Below, piece by piece: positions 35,450 to 44,677 of a DNA stretch of 64,000 nucleotides. Every line of letters starts with the position of its first letter. Within the stretch, counting starts at the first letter, position 1. A program made the position numbers and the translations under genes. The notes beneath the pieces were generated by a model. It ran no database searches. It saw only the letters and a program-made list of their open reading frames with translations, and was not told the origin of the DNA. Source of the stretch: Bacillus sp. SORGH_AS_0510 (lineage in GTDB: Bacteria > Bacillota > Bacilli > Bacillales > Cytobacillaceae); assembly GCF_030818775.1 (NCBI RefSeq), contig NZ_JAUTAU010000001.1, positions 2,484,001 to 2,548,000 on the forward strand, read 5' to 3'.

Positions 35450-35851
35450 CTGCATAATCAAAACCAAAACAAAAATGGATATTTTGATGATAAAAGCAAA
35501 AAAATTGATGCTCTTGAAAAAAAGGTTGTATTAGGACTTTGGATTCAAGTAGTTGGGCAAATTATTGAACTGGTTGCATTATCCGAACTTTTACAGTTAA
35601 GAAAAGATGAAAACACATTAGGTGAGGAACAAATCTTAACGGGGGTTTGGATAAGAACAATTGGACAAATGTTAGAAGCTGTTTCGGTTTCAAAACAATT
35701 GGGCGAAACCGACTTATTAAAACTAATCCCACAACAAAAACTGGCCATTACAGGAGACTTGCTTGTATCCATTGGGTCGGGATATGAAGTAGTTGGAGGG
35801 TTAAATATTCTTGAAGAGGAAGCTGTGACGCCACCACCTATTGTTCCATAA
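35450..35851 (+). CDS. Small protein with internal repeat (DUF6944-like), CTG start
   Basis: The open frame starts right after a stop at 35447, and GAGGTGG (35439-35445) is placed for CTG 35450. No ATG, GTG or TTG occurs in frame until ATG 35669, which lies in the middle of the conserved pattern. The 133-residue product has two similar units, GLWIQVVGQIIELVALSELL (about 28-47) and GVWIRTIGQMLEAVSVSKQL (about 64-83), then a weaker third (GDLLVSIGSGYEVVGGL). The repeats are amphipathic or membrane-seeking helices. It resembles DUF6944-type repetitive proteins of Bacillus, with function unknown. Confidence 0.6.
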   Translation: MHNQNQNKNGYFDDKSKKIDALEKKVVLGLWIQVVGQIIELVALSELLQLRKDENTLGEEQILTGVWIRTIGQMLEAVSVSKQLGETDLLKLIPQQKLAITGDLLVSIGSGYEVVGGLNILEEEAVTPPPIVP

Positions 35852-36029
35852 GAGGGTCATTAGTGGGGTGCTCTTAAAGATAAGTAAATACGTAAGTACC
35901 CATCAGTAGACATTCTCAAACTAGAACACTTTTACATATCTTGAAATTAAAAAAAATTTTTATTTTATACATTAAGTAAATTGGATAAAACAATAAGAAA
36001 TGGGGCGATTTAAAAGGAGGAAACTAGCC

Positions 36030-36203
36030 ATGGAACAACCACTAAATTATCCGGAAATTTTTTATAATGAAGTTATTTACTATCTAGAAACAAAATGGAA
36101 TCGGAGATTAAGTGAACACGAACGTCATGTGTTGATTGAAGGGTATCGATTTGGAAGGATGGTTGAGGCAGAGGCTGAACTCAAAATTCTCTTTACAAAT
36201 TAA
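36030..36203 (+). CDS. Small conserved-looking protein, 57 residues
   Basis: AAAAGGAGGAAA immediately before ATG 36030 sets the start. An ATG at 36000 is in frame but lies upstream of this site. The predicted protein is helical and charged (NYPEIFYNEVIYYLETKWNR, then LSEHERHVLIEGYRFGRMVE), with no cysteine or membrane segment. It is followed closely by a terminator. It looks like one of the small cytosolic proteins common in Bacillaceae. No function is recognised. Confidence 0.7.
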   Translation: MEQPLNYPEIFYNEVIYYLETKWNRRLSEHERHVLIEGYRFGRMVEAEAELKILFTN

Positions 36204-36212
36204 AGGAGTAGG

Positions 36213-36246
36213 AAAGGCTGACTCAGTTGAAGAGATCAGCCTTTTT
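36213..36246 (+). terminator. Terminator of the 57-residue gene
   Basis: AAAGGCTGA and TCAGCCTTT pair around a 14-base loop, followed by TTT. Confidence 0.8.
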
Positions 36247-36272
36247 ACTGGATTTGTCGTTTTTTAGAGCTT

Positions 36273-36566
36273 TTAATCTCTAAACTCTACATGTCCAAAT
36301 TCATCAATTTCTATTGTAGTATAACTTTTAAAAACATCCATATTTGTAATCTCATGCTTTACCGTACTGGCAAAGCTCTCCATGTATGGCTGGTACACTT
36401 CAGGATCCTTTACAAGGTGATAAAAGTTCACCCTTTTTCCATCCTTCATATCTGTCATTCTTAGTAATAAACGATCTCCAAACTGTTCTTTAAACCACTC
36501 TCTTGCTTCTTCATGATTGCTGAAAGAAGGCATCTGACTTCGTTCAATTGTAAAATCTTGATCCAT
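36273..36566 (-). CDS. Hypothetical protein, 97 residues
   Basis: A soluble alpha/beta protein. MPSFSNHEEAREWFKEQFGD suggests an N-terminal helix, and RVNFYHLVKDPEVYQPYME and KSYTTIEIDEFGHVEF suggest strands. CGGTGA eight bases before ATG 36566 favours this start over GTG 36578. No catalytic motif is visible and the family is not recognised. It is monocistronic and converges with the 57-residue gene. Confidence 0.65.
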   Translation of the reverse strand: MDQDFTIERSQMPSFSNHEEAREWFKEQFGDRLLLRMTDMKDGKRVNFYHLVKDPEVYQPYMESFASTVKHEITNMDVFKSYTTIEIDEFGHVEFRD

Positions 36567-36789
36567 TGATAAATTCACCGCCTGGTCTCTTTGGATTTTT
36601 ATATTTTTTTCATAACTACTTTACCCTATAAATCAATAATTTATAAATAATTTATCGTTTTCCAATAAGACCTTCACCAATTAAAGGTTATATTCACTCC
36701 TAAAGATTGGTATTTTTCCATTTGGAATAAAAAGGATTTTAAAATAGTAGATATGGTATGAATTCATTTATTTGGGGGGAAATGGTGAC

Positions 36790-37054
36790 TTGAATAAAGA
36801 ATTAGCAGTATTTTTAAAAGAACTTGAACACTTTGGTTCAGCCAATAACCGAGAAATAATGGAGAAAGCAAGAAGAATGAGAAATATAACACCTGAAACG
36901 GAACGACTCCTCATATGGACTCATTGTTGTTGACAATGTCATCTCACATTTCAAGGTGATACAAGAATTCTTTGAAATGGTGTCAAATGACGAATGCTTT
37001 AAAACAATTAAATTTCCGATTGAAAGTGGATTATTATTACTGACAAAAAAATAA
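36790..37054 (+). pseudogene. O-methyltransferase remnant with internal deletion
   Basis: The first about 41 codons (from TTG 36790) give ELAVFLKELEHFGSANN...NITPETERLLI, the N-terminus of a class I O-methyltransferase. After a junction near 36915 another frame gives LIVVDNVISHFKVIQEFFEM and IKFPIESGLLLLTKK, the C-terminus of the same family. The central SAM-binding domain, about 100 or more residues, is missing and the frames do not match, so the gene cannot make a working enzyme. Confidence 0.75.
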
Positions 37055-37082
37055 GGTGGAGACCCAGAAGGATGAGATGGTC

Positions 37083-37460
<378 letters not shown>

Positions 37461-37490
37461 AGTTAATAACTTTTACATACCTTAATATAT

Positions 37491-37519
37491 AAAAAGTCGG
37501 CGAAAATGCCGACTTTTTA
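37491..37519 (+). terminator. Terminator after the VOC remnant
   Basis: AAAGTCGGC and GCCGACTTT form a perfect stem around GAAAAT, followed by TT and AT-rich sequence. Confidence 0.8.
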
Positions 37520-37535
37520 TAATTTTTAAAAAATA

Positions 37536-37565
37536 TTGACTATTTAATTTTCCTAATAATATAAT
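37536..37565 (+). promoter_or_regulatory. SigA promoter of the IclR operon
   Basis: TTGACT (37536-37541) and TATAAT (37560-37565) are separated by 18 bases, about 80 bases before the IclR gene. Confidence 0.65.
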
Positions 37566-37583
37566 GGTTTTATAAAATGAAAA

Positions 37584-37610
37584 CTATATTTCCGCTAGAT
37601 GGAAAGATAG
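37584..37610. promoter_or_regulatory. Candidate IclR operator
   Basis: CTATATTTCC and GGAAAGATAG form an inverted repeat (nine of ten positions) around GCTAGAT, just downstream of the -10 box. The TTTCC...GGAAA core resembles known IclR-family operators, and the position suits autorepression. Confidence 0.6.
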
Positions 37611-37647
37611 AAATTAAGCTCAGAAAAGTGTTTAGGGGGGGGCAAAA

Positions 37648-38457
37648 ATAGAAAAAGACAAAAGTCAAAATATCCGTGCATTAGAAAGGGCATTTGATAT
37701 TATTGAAGCTTTTACTCTAGATGATGCGGAATTAACGCTAACAGAAATTTCAACAAAAACATCACTTTCTTTAGCTACCATTCATCGATTTATTCAAACG
37801 ATGTTGGTAAGAGGCTATATCGAGCAAGACCCTATATCTGGTAAGTATAAGCTAAGTAAGCAATTTGTACGATTAGGCGGAATAGTTGTGAGGGGCTTAG
37901 ATCTTGTACATACGGCAACACCTTACCTTCAAGAACTATCCAATAAAACCTCACAGAATTGTAACCTTAGTGTGTACGATCAAGGAAAGGTCTTATGTCT
38001 AATCAATATAGAGTCCTTTAAAAGCTATTTTATGGGAATTAAAGTGGGACAGAGCCTTCCCGTATACGGAGGGGCATTATCAAAAGTCATCTTAGCCCAT
38101 CTGCCAGAACAATTAATAACTACCCTCATTTCAGATGATTTACTATCCTTTACACCACAAACGATATCTCACCGAGAGTTATTAATAAAAGAACTTAAAA
38201 AAATTCGGCACCAAGGCTATGCAGAATCTAAGGGAGAACTAACTATTGGAGAAGCCGCCATTGCTGCACCTATCTACGATTATTCAAACGAAGTCGTTGC
38301 CGGTATATCCCTATCTGGTCCCGAACATCACTACAAAGAAGAAAAACAAGAAGAATTTAGACGTCTATTACTTAAAACGGCTCACCTTATTTCAAAGCAA
38401 TTAGGATCTGAAAAGTATAGTGATTTTGAGGATGAAGAATTATCTAGTGATAGCTAG
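37648..38457 (+). CDS. IclR-family transcriptional regulator
   Basis: A 269-residue regulator. The N-terminal winged helix is in RALERAFDIIEAF and LTEISTKTSLSLATIHRFIQTM (about 11-52), then YIEQDPISGKYKLSKQF, then an IclR effector domain with GQSLPVYGGALSKVILAHLP and ISLSGPEHHY. A stop lies at 37633 and no ATG, GTG, TTG or CTG occurs in frame before ATG 37801, which would remove most of the DNA-binding domain. AGGGGGGGG points to ATA 37648 as the start. It probably controls the downstream operon through the dyad at 37584-37610. Confidence 0.82.
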   Translation: MEKDKSQNIRALERAFDIIEAFTLDDAELTLTEISTKTSLSLATIHRFIQTMLVRGYIEQDPISGKYKLSKQFVRLGGIVVRGLDLVHTATPYLQELSNKTSQNCNLSVYDQGKVLCLINIESFKSYFMGIKVGQSLPVYGGALSKVILAHLPEQLITTLISDDLLSFTPQTISHRELLIKELKKIRHQGYAESKGELTIGEAAIAAPIYDYSNEVVAGISLSGPEHHYKEEKQEEFRRLLLKTAHLISKQLGSEKYSDFEDEELSSDS

Positions 38458-38473
38458 AAAAAATGGTGGTGGA

Positions 38474-39865
38474 ATGATGGGAAGTAGACTAATAGAAGAT
38501 TATGTGTTCCATAGAGATTTTACTAAATCGTATCCTATTATCACTCATGGTAAAGGGATTTATTTATTTGATGAGAACGGAAAAAGGTACATGGATGCCT
38601 GCTCAGGAGCAGTTGCCGCGAACTTAGGTCATGGAGTGGAGGAAATTGCAGAAGCCATGGCTTTGCAAGCAAAGAAGGCAGCCTTTGTCCATACTATGAG
38701 ATTTGAAACAGAGGTATTGTTCCAACTTGCTGAAAAAATTGCAATACTAGCGCCTCATACATTGAATAAGGTTTATTTTACAAGCGGGGGATCGGAAGCA
38801 AACGAAAGTGCCATTAAGCTTGCAAGACAATTTCATAAGGATGCGGGGAGACCCGGAAAAAACATCGTCATTGGGAGATGGCAGTCCTATCATGGAAACA
38901 CATTTGGTTCTCTATCTGCCGGAGGCGATATAAAGCGACGACAGACATATACTCCAAACTTAATTAATTTCAACCATGTCCATTCCCCTAACTGTAAGAG
39001 ATGTCCATATCAGAGAGAAAAAGAGGACTGCGATCATAAACAAAATTGGTCCTGTGTCAGGGCTGTTGAAAGCGTTATCAATGAGCTCGGGCCAGAAAAT
39101 GTCTCTGCTTTTATTGCTGAACCGATTGTAGGGAGCCAGCTAGGTGCAGTAAGTCCCCCTGAAGCTTATTTTAAAGAAATCCGAAAGATTTGCGATCAAT
39201 ACAATATTGTCCTCATAGTAGATGAAGTAATGACAGGCTTTGGTCGAACCGGAAAAGATTTTGGTTTCCAACACTTTGGGATTGTGCCAGATATTATTAC
39301 GTTTGGGAAAGGGATATCTGCTGGTTATGCTCCACTAGCGGGTATGATTGTTCACGACCGGATTGTAGATAGTCTAATAGAAAATAGTAAAGGGAAATTT
39401 GTTCATGGATATACGTACAGCGGACATCCCGTTTCCGTTGCAGCTGGTCTTTCTGTTTTAACCATTTATGAACGAGATAGGATTGTCAGCAACGTTCAGT
39501 TTGCAGGAGATTACCTTAAACAACAGCTGTTCGCTCTAAAAAACCGATATCCGATTATATATGATGTACGTGGAGAAGGACTATTGTTAGGTATTGAATT
39601 AGCTATGGATGGAAAAACAGGAACACCTTTCCCAGAAAAGTTACATGCTTCTGAGCGGATCAATAACATCGCAATGGAGCTTGGAGCTGTGTTTTATCCA
39701 GGAAGTGGTTCGATTAACGGCTATTTAGGAGACCATATATTAATCTCACCGCCGCTTACCGTTACCACGGGTGAGATCGACGAAATGTTAAGAATTCTAG
39801 AAAATTCCTTAAAGATATTTATAGAAGAACTAAAGGAGGAAGAAGCATATGAAATTACAAAATAA
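38474..39865 (+). CDS. Class III aminotransferase (first of two)
   Basis: A 463-residue PLP enzyme. GGSEANESAIKLARQ (about 95) starts the cofactor site, IVDEVMTGFGRTGKDFG lies at about 249, and the PLP lysine is in ITFGKGISAGYAPLAGM (about 282). A cysteine cluster, HSPNCKRCPYQREKEDC at about 173, is seen in some members of this family. GGTGG before ATG 38474 sets the start, although the frame is open earlier into the IclR gene. It likely moves an amino group from a diamine or omega-amino acid to pyruvate or 2-oxoglutarate. Confidence 0.88.
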   Translation: MMGSRLIEDYVFHRDFTKSYPIITHGKGIYLFDENGKRYMDACSGAVAANLGHGVEEIAEAMALQAKKAAFVHTMRFETEVLFQLAEKIAILAPHTLNKVYFTSGGSEANESAIKLARQFHKDAGRPGKNIVIGRWQSYHGNTFGSLSAGGDIKRRQTYTPNLINFNHVHSPNCKRCPYQREKEDCDHKQNWSCVRAVESVINELGPENVSAFIAEPIVGSQLGAVSPPEAYFKEIRKICDQYNIVLIVDEVMTGFGRTGKDFGFQHFGIVPDIITFGKGISAGYAPLAGMIVHDRIVDSLIENSKGKFVHGYTYSGHPVSVAAGLSVLTIYERDRIVSNVQFAGDYLKQQLFALKNRYPIIYDVRGEGLLLGIELAMDGKTGTPFPEKLHASERINNIAMELGAVFYPGSGSINGYLGDHILISPPLTVTTGEIDEMLRILENSLKIFIEELKEEEAYEITK

Positions 39866-41135
39866 ATCAGATGAAATTAAGGAAAAAGCAAAAAAACATT
39901 TATCTCCTGTTTTAACGAGGGTAACAGAATTAGTTGTAGAAAAAGCAAAGGGTGCCAGATTTTGGACGGCAGATGGAGAGGAATACATTGACTTTGTATC
40001 TGGAGTGGCTGTTAATGCTGTTGGTCACGCCAATGATGCGATGATTCAAGCCATTATGAAACAGGCAGAGTCATTTATTCATTTCGGTCTGAACTATGGT
40101 TACTATGAATCAGCTGCTAATCTTGCAGAAAAAATTGCCGAGATTACACCAGGTAATTTAGATACTGTGTTTTTTGCTAATTCCGGCGGTGAAGCGATTG
40201 ATGGCGCATTAAAGTTGGCTAAAGCAGCTACAGGAAGACCTGGAATCATTGCTTTTGAAGGTTCCTTCCATGGAAGAACACTTGGAGCAACTGCTATTAC
40301 TGCTTCTAGTTCTAAATACAGGAAAAACTATGAACCTATTTTAGGTGAGGTGTACCATGCTCCATATCCTTATCCATCTCAATTAAAATGTGTGAACCAA
40401 GAAGAGATTATTCCTTATTGTTTACACCAGCTTCAAAAAATCTTTGAATTACGGATTGATCCATCCCGAGTAGCAGCTATTGTGATTGAACCTGTGATTG
40501 GTGAAGGAGGATACTACCCAGCACCTGCAGAATTTCTCCAAGAACTTAGAAAAATAACAGAAAAACATGGCATCCTATTAATCTTTGACGAAGTGCAAAC
40601 TGGTTTTGGGCGAACAGGGAAAATGTTTGCGGCTGAGCATTCTGGTGTAACTCCTGACATTATGGTTCTCGCAAAAGCACTTTCAGGTGGAATGCCGCTT
40701 GGAGCGATTGTAGCGAGTAAAGAGCTTCATGAAAAATGGCCAGTAGGGGGACATGGTTCAACCTTTGGAGGGAACCCGATTTCCTGTGCAGCAGCACTAG
40801 CAAATATTACAGTAATTGAAGAGGAAAAACTAGTAGACCGAAGCAGAGATTTAGGAGCAAACATTGTAGCACAGTTAAAGGAATCACTAGAAGGGTTAAC
40901 TGGGATTAAAGAAGTGCGAGGATTAGGAATGATGATTGGTATCGAATTTCAAGAGGATTTTGCAAGTCAAGTTGTTCCAGTTATCAAGCAAAAGTGTTTA
41001 GAACAAAAGCTTCTCATTATGAATTGCGGAGTACAAGGACAAACAATCAGGTTAATGCTTCCTCTCAATATTAATGAAGAAGATTTACATGAGGGCCTAT
41101 CCATTTTAGAAAGAGCGATTAAAGAAACATTATAA
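39849..41135 (+). CDS. Class III aminotransferase (4-aminobutyrate-type)
   Basis: A 428-residue omega-aminotransferase. FVSGVAVNAVGHAN is at about 49, SGGEAIDGALKLAKAATGRPG at about 115 (core SGGEAIDGALK), IIFDEVQTGFGRTGKMFAAE at about 240 and the PLP lysine in VLAKALSGGMPLGAIV at about 275. It is GabT-like by length and motifs. The ATG follows AAAGGAGGAAG and overlaps the previous gene by 17 bases. With the aldehyde dehydrogenase that follows, it fits conversion of an omega-amino acid such as GABA to a semialdehyde and then an acid. Confidence 0.9.
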   Translation: MKLQNKSDEIKEKAKKHLSPVLTRVTELVVEKAKGARFWTADGEEYIDFVSGVAVNAVGHANDAMIQAIMKQAESFIHFGLNYGYYESAANLAEKIAEITPGNLDTVFFANSGGEAIDGALKLAKAATGRPGIIAFEGSFHGRTLGATAITASSSKYRKNYEPILGEVYHAPYPYPSQLKCVNQEEIIPYCLHQLQKIFELRIDPSRVAAIVIEPVIGEGGYYPAPAEFLQELRKITEKHGILLIFDEVQTGFGRTGKMFAAEHSGVTPDIMVLAKALSGGMPLGAIVASKELHEKWPVGGHGSTFGGNPISCAAALANITVIEEEKLVDRSRDLGANIVAQLKESLEGLTGIKEVRGLGMMIGIEFQEDFASQVVPVIKQKCLEQKLLIMNCGVQGQTIRLMLPLNINEEDLHEGLSILERAIKETL

Positions 41136-41148
41136 AGGAGGTCAAGGT

Positions 41149-42597
41149 ATGATCCAACAAGCTGTGAAAAAAGGATTGTATATAAATGGTTCTTGGATTC
41201 AAGAAGAGGATCAGGATTTTTTCAAAAGTATAAATCCTGCGACAGAGGAAGTGGTGGGCTATTGTGCGGCTGCTACATCATCACAAGTAGATGATGCGGT
41301 AGAAAGTGCACGAAAGGCCTTTAAAAAGTGGAAAAATACCCCACTGCCAGAGAGAGCTCAATTTCTTTGGAAAGCGGCCAAGGCTTTTGAAGAGAAAAAA
41401 GAGCTCTTAGCTCAAATGATGACACAGGAAATGGGGAAAGTAATAGCAGAATCCCTTGGTGAAGTAGGTGTCGTCATTGAAACCTGCAAATATATGGCGG
41501 GTGAGGGAAGAAGACTTTTTGGTGAAACCGTTGGTGCGGGGGCTGAAAACCGTCATATTATGATGGTCCGTGAGCCGGTGGGTGTTGTCGCTTGTATCAC
41601 ACCTTGGAATTTCCCGGTCTCTTTGGCAGGCTACAAAATTTTAGCAGCCCTAATTAGTGGTAATACAGTTGTATGGAAGCCAGCCTCTGAAGTGGCTCTT
41701 TCAGCACAAATTTTCACAGATATTTTCCATGAGATTGGGCTCCCAAAAGGAGTCTTAAACTTAATTACGGGATCAGGAAGTAAAGTTGGATCTAAACTGG
41801 CTGAACATAAGGATGTAAAGGTCATCTCATTTACCGGGTCTACAGAAGTGGGGATTAAACTATCAGAAACAGCCGCCAAGACATTAAAAAGAGTAGCTTT
41901 AGAGCTTGGCGGAAAAAATGCTGTTATTGTGTTGAAGGATGCAGATTTAAAACTAGCAGCGGAAGCAATTGTTAAGGCCGCCTTTACAACAACGGGGCAA
42001 AGGTGTACAGCTGCCAGCCGGGTCATTGTTGAATCAGAGGTAAAGGATGAATTACTAAACCGTGTTGTTTCCATTACCAAACAATTAAAAGCAGGGAATG
42101 GTCTTGAACCAGGTGTGGATATCGGACCTTTAACCAATAAACAGCAACTTGAAACCGTTGAAAAATATATAGCAGTAGCAGTTGAACAGGGAGCTGTGAT
42201 AGAATGTGGCGGTAAACGAATAGCAAGTGAAAGAGGATACTTCTATGAGCCTACGATCTTAAGTAATGTAAAAAATGAGGATGTGGTTGCTCAAGAAGAA
42301 ATTTTCGGTCCGGTTTTAGCATTTATAGAAGTTAATAGTTTTGAAGAAGCGATTGAAGTAAACAATGATACCATTTATGGGCTATCTACTTCATTATTTA
42401 CAAACAGTCTCTACTATGCGAATCGTGGTGCAAAAGAAATTGAAAGCGGGCTAGTTTATATTAATAATGGTACTTCCAATGCGGAACTTGGTGTGGCATT
42501 CGGTGGAACGAAACAATCTGGAAATGGACATCGCGAGGTATCCCATCATGCCTTCGATGTGATGACAGAGTGGAAGTCCATTTATACGACCTATTAG
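41149..42597 (+). CDS. NAD(P)-dependent aldehyde dehydrogenase (semialdehyde-type)
   Basis: A 482-residue aldehyde dehydrogenase. CITPWNFPVSLAGYK (about 146) contains the oxyanion Asn, FTGSTEVGIKLSE (about 227) binds cofactor, ELGGKNAVIV (about 252) has the general-base Glu, and the nucleophilic Cys is in TTGQRCTAASRVIVE (about 286). IFGPVLAFIEV follows. AAAGGAGGTCAAGG precedes ATG 41149, with only 13 bases between genes. It would oxidise the semialdehyde produced by the upstream transaminase. Confidence 0.92.
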   Translation: MIQQAVKKGLYINGSWIQEEDQDFFKSINPATEEVVGYCAAATSSQVDDAVESARKAFKKWKNTPLPERAQFLWKAAKAFEEKKELLAQMMTQEMGKVIAESLGEVGVVIETCKYMAGEGRRLFGETVGAGAENRHIMMVREPVGVVACITPWNFPVSLAGYKILAALISGNTVVWKPASEVALSAQIFTDIFHEIGLPKGVLNLITGSGSKVGSKLAEHKDVKVISFTGSTEVGIKLSETAAKTLKRVALELGGKNAVIVLKDADLKLAAEAIVKAAFTTTGQRCTAASRVIVESEVKDELLNRVVSITKQLKAGNGLEPGVDIGPLTNKQQLETVEKYIAVAVEQGAVIECGGKRIASERGYFYEPTILSNVKNEDVVAQEEIFGPVLAFIEVNSFEEAIEVNNDTIYGLSTSLFTNSLYYANRGAKEIESGLVYINNGTSNAELGVAFGGTKQSGNGHREVSHHAFDVMTEWKSIYTTY

Positions 42598-42640
42598 GAT
42601 AAAAATGGTTGAGCCATTATTTTTATAAGGGAGATGTCTA

Positions 42641-44143
42641 ATGAAAAAGCTTCGAGTTGGAATCGCTTTTTTCTATCATGAATCTCATAGTTTCGCTCCA
42701 TTAAAAACGGATATCGATGCATTTTATAATGAAGGATTTTTTAAAGGAGACGAGATTTTTTCGGCCTACACAGCAACAAAAACAGAAGTAGGCGGTTTCT
42801 TGGATGTACTTGCAAAGGAAGAGCACATAGAAGTTGTTCCACTTCTATGTGCTGCGGCGACCCCAGCAGGTCTCGTAACGATAGAAGCCTATCAGTTTAT
42901 TGAGAGAGAAATGTTAGGACACTTGAGGAATGCAGGTAAATTGGACGGATTACTTCTTGCCCTCCATGGTGCCATGGTTGTTGAAAACCTCTACGACCCT
43001 GAAGAAAAGCTGTTAAGGGAAATTAGAAAAGTTATTGGGAATGATATTCCAATTGCAACGACCTTAGATATGCATGCAAATTTAAGTGCTAGAATGTTAG
43101 ATCATACTCCCTATCATTTTGGATTTAAAACCTATCCCCATGTTGATATGTATAATCAAGGAGTAAATGCTGCAAAGTTACTCATGGAGGTCTTACTAGA
43201 ACAAAAAAACTTTGTCTCCTCCTTCATCAAATTGCCTATGATGCCACCTTCTATCAACATGCGTACAGAAGAAGGGCCGATGCATCATTTGGTGGAACTA
43301 GCTCTTCAACTTGAGAGGGAACCTTCAATTAAAAATGCATCTGTATTTGGCGGTTTTCCTTATTCCGATATTCCGATGGTGGGGGCCAGTGTTCTTGTCA
43401 TTGCAAATGATCAAACTAGCGCAAATAAGGCAGCTAGAGAATTAGCGGATAAATTTTGGGAGCTTCGTAATGATTTTATTTTGCAGCTTCCAACAGTTAA
43501 AGAGGGAATGAAGCACGCTTTGTCATTAATGGAACAAAAACCTATTGTCTTGGCGGATATCTCTGATAACCCATTAAGCTGTGGAAGTGGAGACACCACT
43601 CTATTATTAAAAGAGTTTATCAGCGTGAATCAACCACAAACCTTATTTGGCGGATTGACAGATCCTGAATCGATTAAAAGATGTAGGTTGGCAGGCGTAG
43701 GAAATGAGGTCATGCTTGACTTGGGAGGTAAAGTTTCTCCGCAATTTGGAAGGCCTGTTCAAGTAATGGCAAAGGTGCTAGCTCTTTCAGATGGAATTTT
43801 TTACAATAGTGGCCCTTTTAATCAACATTTACGAGTGGATGTGAAAGGTGCAGCCTATATAAGAGCAGGTGAAGTGGATATTCTTCTCATTGGCCGTCCA
43901 ATGTCAGCTAATGACCCGGAAATGTTTCGCCATATAGGTATTGAGCCAACCTCCTATACCATTCTAGGTTTAAAAGTCAAAAATCACTTCCGGGCAGCAT
44001 TTGATCCTTTAATTAGTAAGGTCATCTATGTCGATGCACCAGGAGTGGCATCTAATGATTTAAAGAATTTTTCTTATAAAAATATCCCAAAGAAGATTTG
44101 GCCGCTTAAAGATATAGATGATACTGTACTTATGGAGGTATAA
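42641..44143 (+). CDS. M81 family metallopeptidase (MlrC/microcystinase C-like)
   Basis: A 500-residue M81 (DUF1485 plus MlrC C-terminal) protein. FYHESHSFAP (about 12), LLALHGAMVVENLYDPE (about 105), TLDMHANLSARM (about 144) and KTYPHVDMYNQG (about 165) supply the zinc-ligand Asp and His residues. VLADISDNPLSCGSGDTT (about 306) is the second domain motif. Microcystinase C hydrolyses a short peptide, but members in Gram-positive catabolic operons have unknown substrates. Here it lies between the aldehyde dehydrogenase and an acetyltransferase, so it may release the amine or amino acid metabolised by the operon. Confidence 0.9.
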   Translation: MKKLRVGIAFFYHESHSFAPLKTDIDAFYNEGFFKGDEIFSAYTATKTEVGGFLDVLAKEEHIEVVPLLCAAATPAGLVTIEAYQFIEREMLGHLRNAGKLDGLLLALHGAMVVENLYDPEEKLLREIRKVIGNDIPIATTLDMHANLSARMLDHTPYHFGFKTYPHVDMYNQGVNAAKLLMEVLLEQKNFVSSFIKLPMMPPSINMRTEEGPMHHLVELALQLEREPSIKNASVFGGFPYSDIPMVGASVLVIANDQTSANKAARELADKFWELRNDFILQLPTVKEGMKHALSLMEQKPIVLADISDNPLSCGSGDTTLLLKEFISVNQPQTLFGGLTDPESIKRCRLAGVGNEVMLDLGGKVSPQFGRPVQVMAKVLALSDGIFYNSGPFNQHLRVDVKGAAYIRAGEVDILLIGRPMSANDPEMFRHIGIEPTSYTILGLKVKNHFRAAFDPLISKVIYVDAPGVASNDLKNFSYKNIPKKIWPLKDIDDTVLMEV

Positions 44144-44146
44144 GAT

Positions 44147-44623
44147 ATGACTGTAATTGAAAAGAACTTTTATATTGAGATTCCAGAAAAATTAACACCT
44201 GAAGAACAAAAAATGATGATGGAGCTTGAAGTTGATGCATTTCCAGGTACAGGTGCCGTTGATGAACAAACACTTGTGCCCATAGCTCGTTATGGGAAAC
44301 TCATCTTATATAAACAACCGAGCGATGACCGGCCTGTGGCAGTTTGCGAGTGTATGAGAGATTATAATAATCCCAATAAAGCCTATATATTTGGTTATTA
44401 TGTTCGTTCCGATTATAAAGGGAAGGGAATTGGGAAAATGTTCTTGCAGGAAGTTAGTTCTATTTTAAAAAATGATGGATTTTCTGTCGTTTGCTTAACT
44501 GTAAGTGTAAAGAACCTTCCTGCCGTAAAGTTATATGAAAAAGAAGGATATGAAATAAAGGAAACAAGATACTCTGAATTTGGGGTAGGGGAAGATCGTT
44601 ACTATATGGAGAAAGTACTATAA
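44147..44623 (+). CDS. GNAT-family acetyltransferase
   Basis: A 158-residue acetyltransferase. Motif A is in YYVRSDYKGKGIGKMFLQE (core YKGKGIGK, about 91-98), and SVKNLPAVKLYEKEGYE (about 124) is motif B. It begins three bases after the M81 stop, so it is the last gene of the IclR operon. It might acetylate the amine substrate or a product to detoxify it. The substrate is unknown. Confidence 0.87.
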   Translation: MTVIEKNFYIEIPEKLTPEEQKMMMELEVDAFPGTGAVDEQTLVPIARYGKLILYKQPSDDRPVAVCECMRDYNNPNKAYIFGYYVRSDYKGKGIGKMFLQEVSSILKNDGFSVVCLTVSVKNLPAVKLYEKEGYEIKETRYSEFGVGEDRYYMEKVL

Positions 44624-44642
44624 CGCTATATGATTTGTATAA

Positions 44643-44676
44643 AAAAGCTGCAGACTAAAATCAGGCTGCAGCTTTT
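44643..44676. terminator. Terminator of the IclR operon
   Basis: AAAAGCTGCAG and CTGCAGCTTTT form an eleven-base stem with a short loop, between the converging acetyltransferase and FAD monooxygenase genes. Confidence 0.85.
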
Positions 44677-44677
44677 T

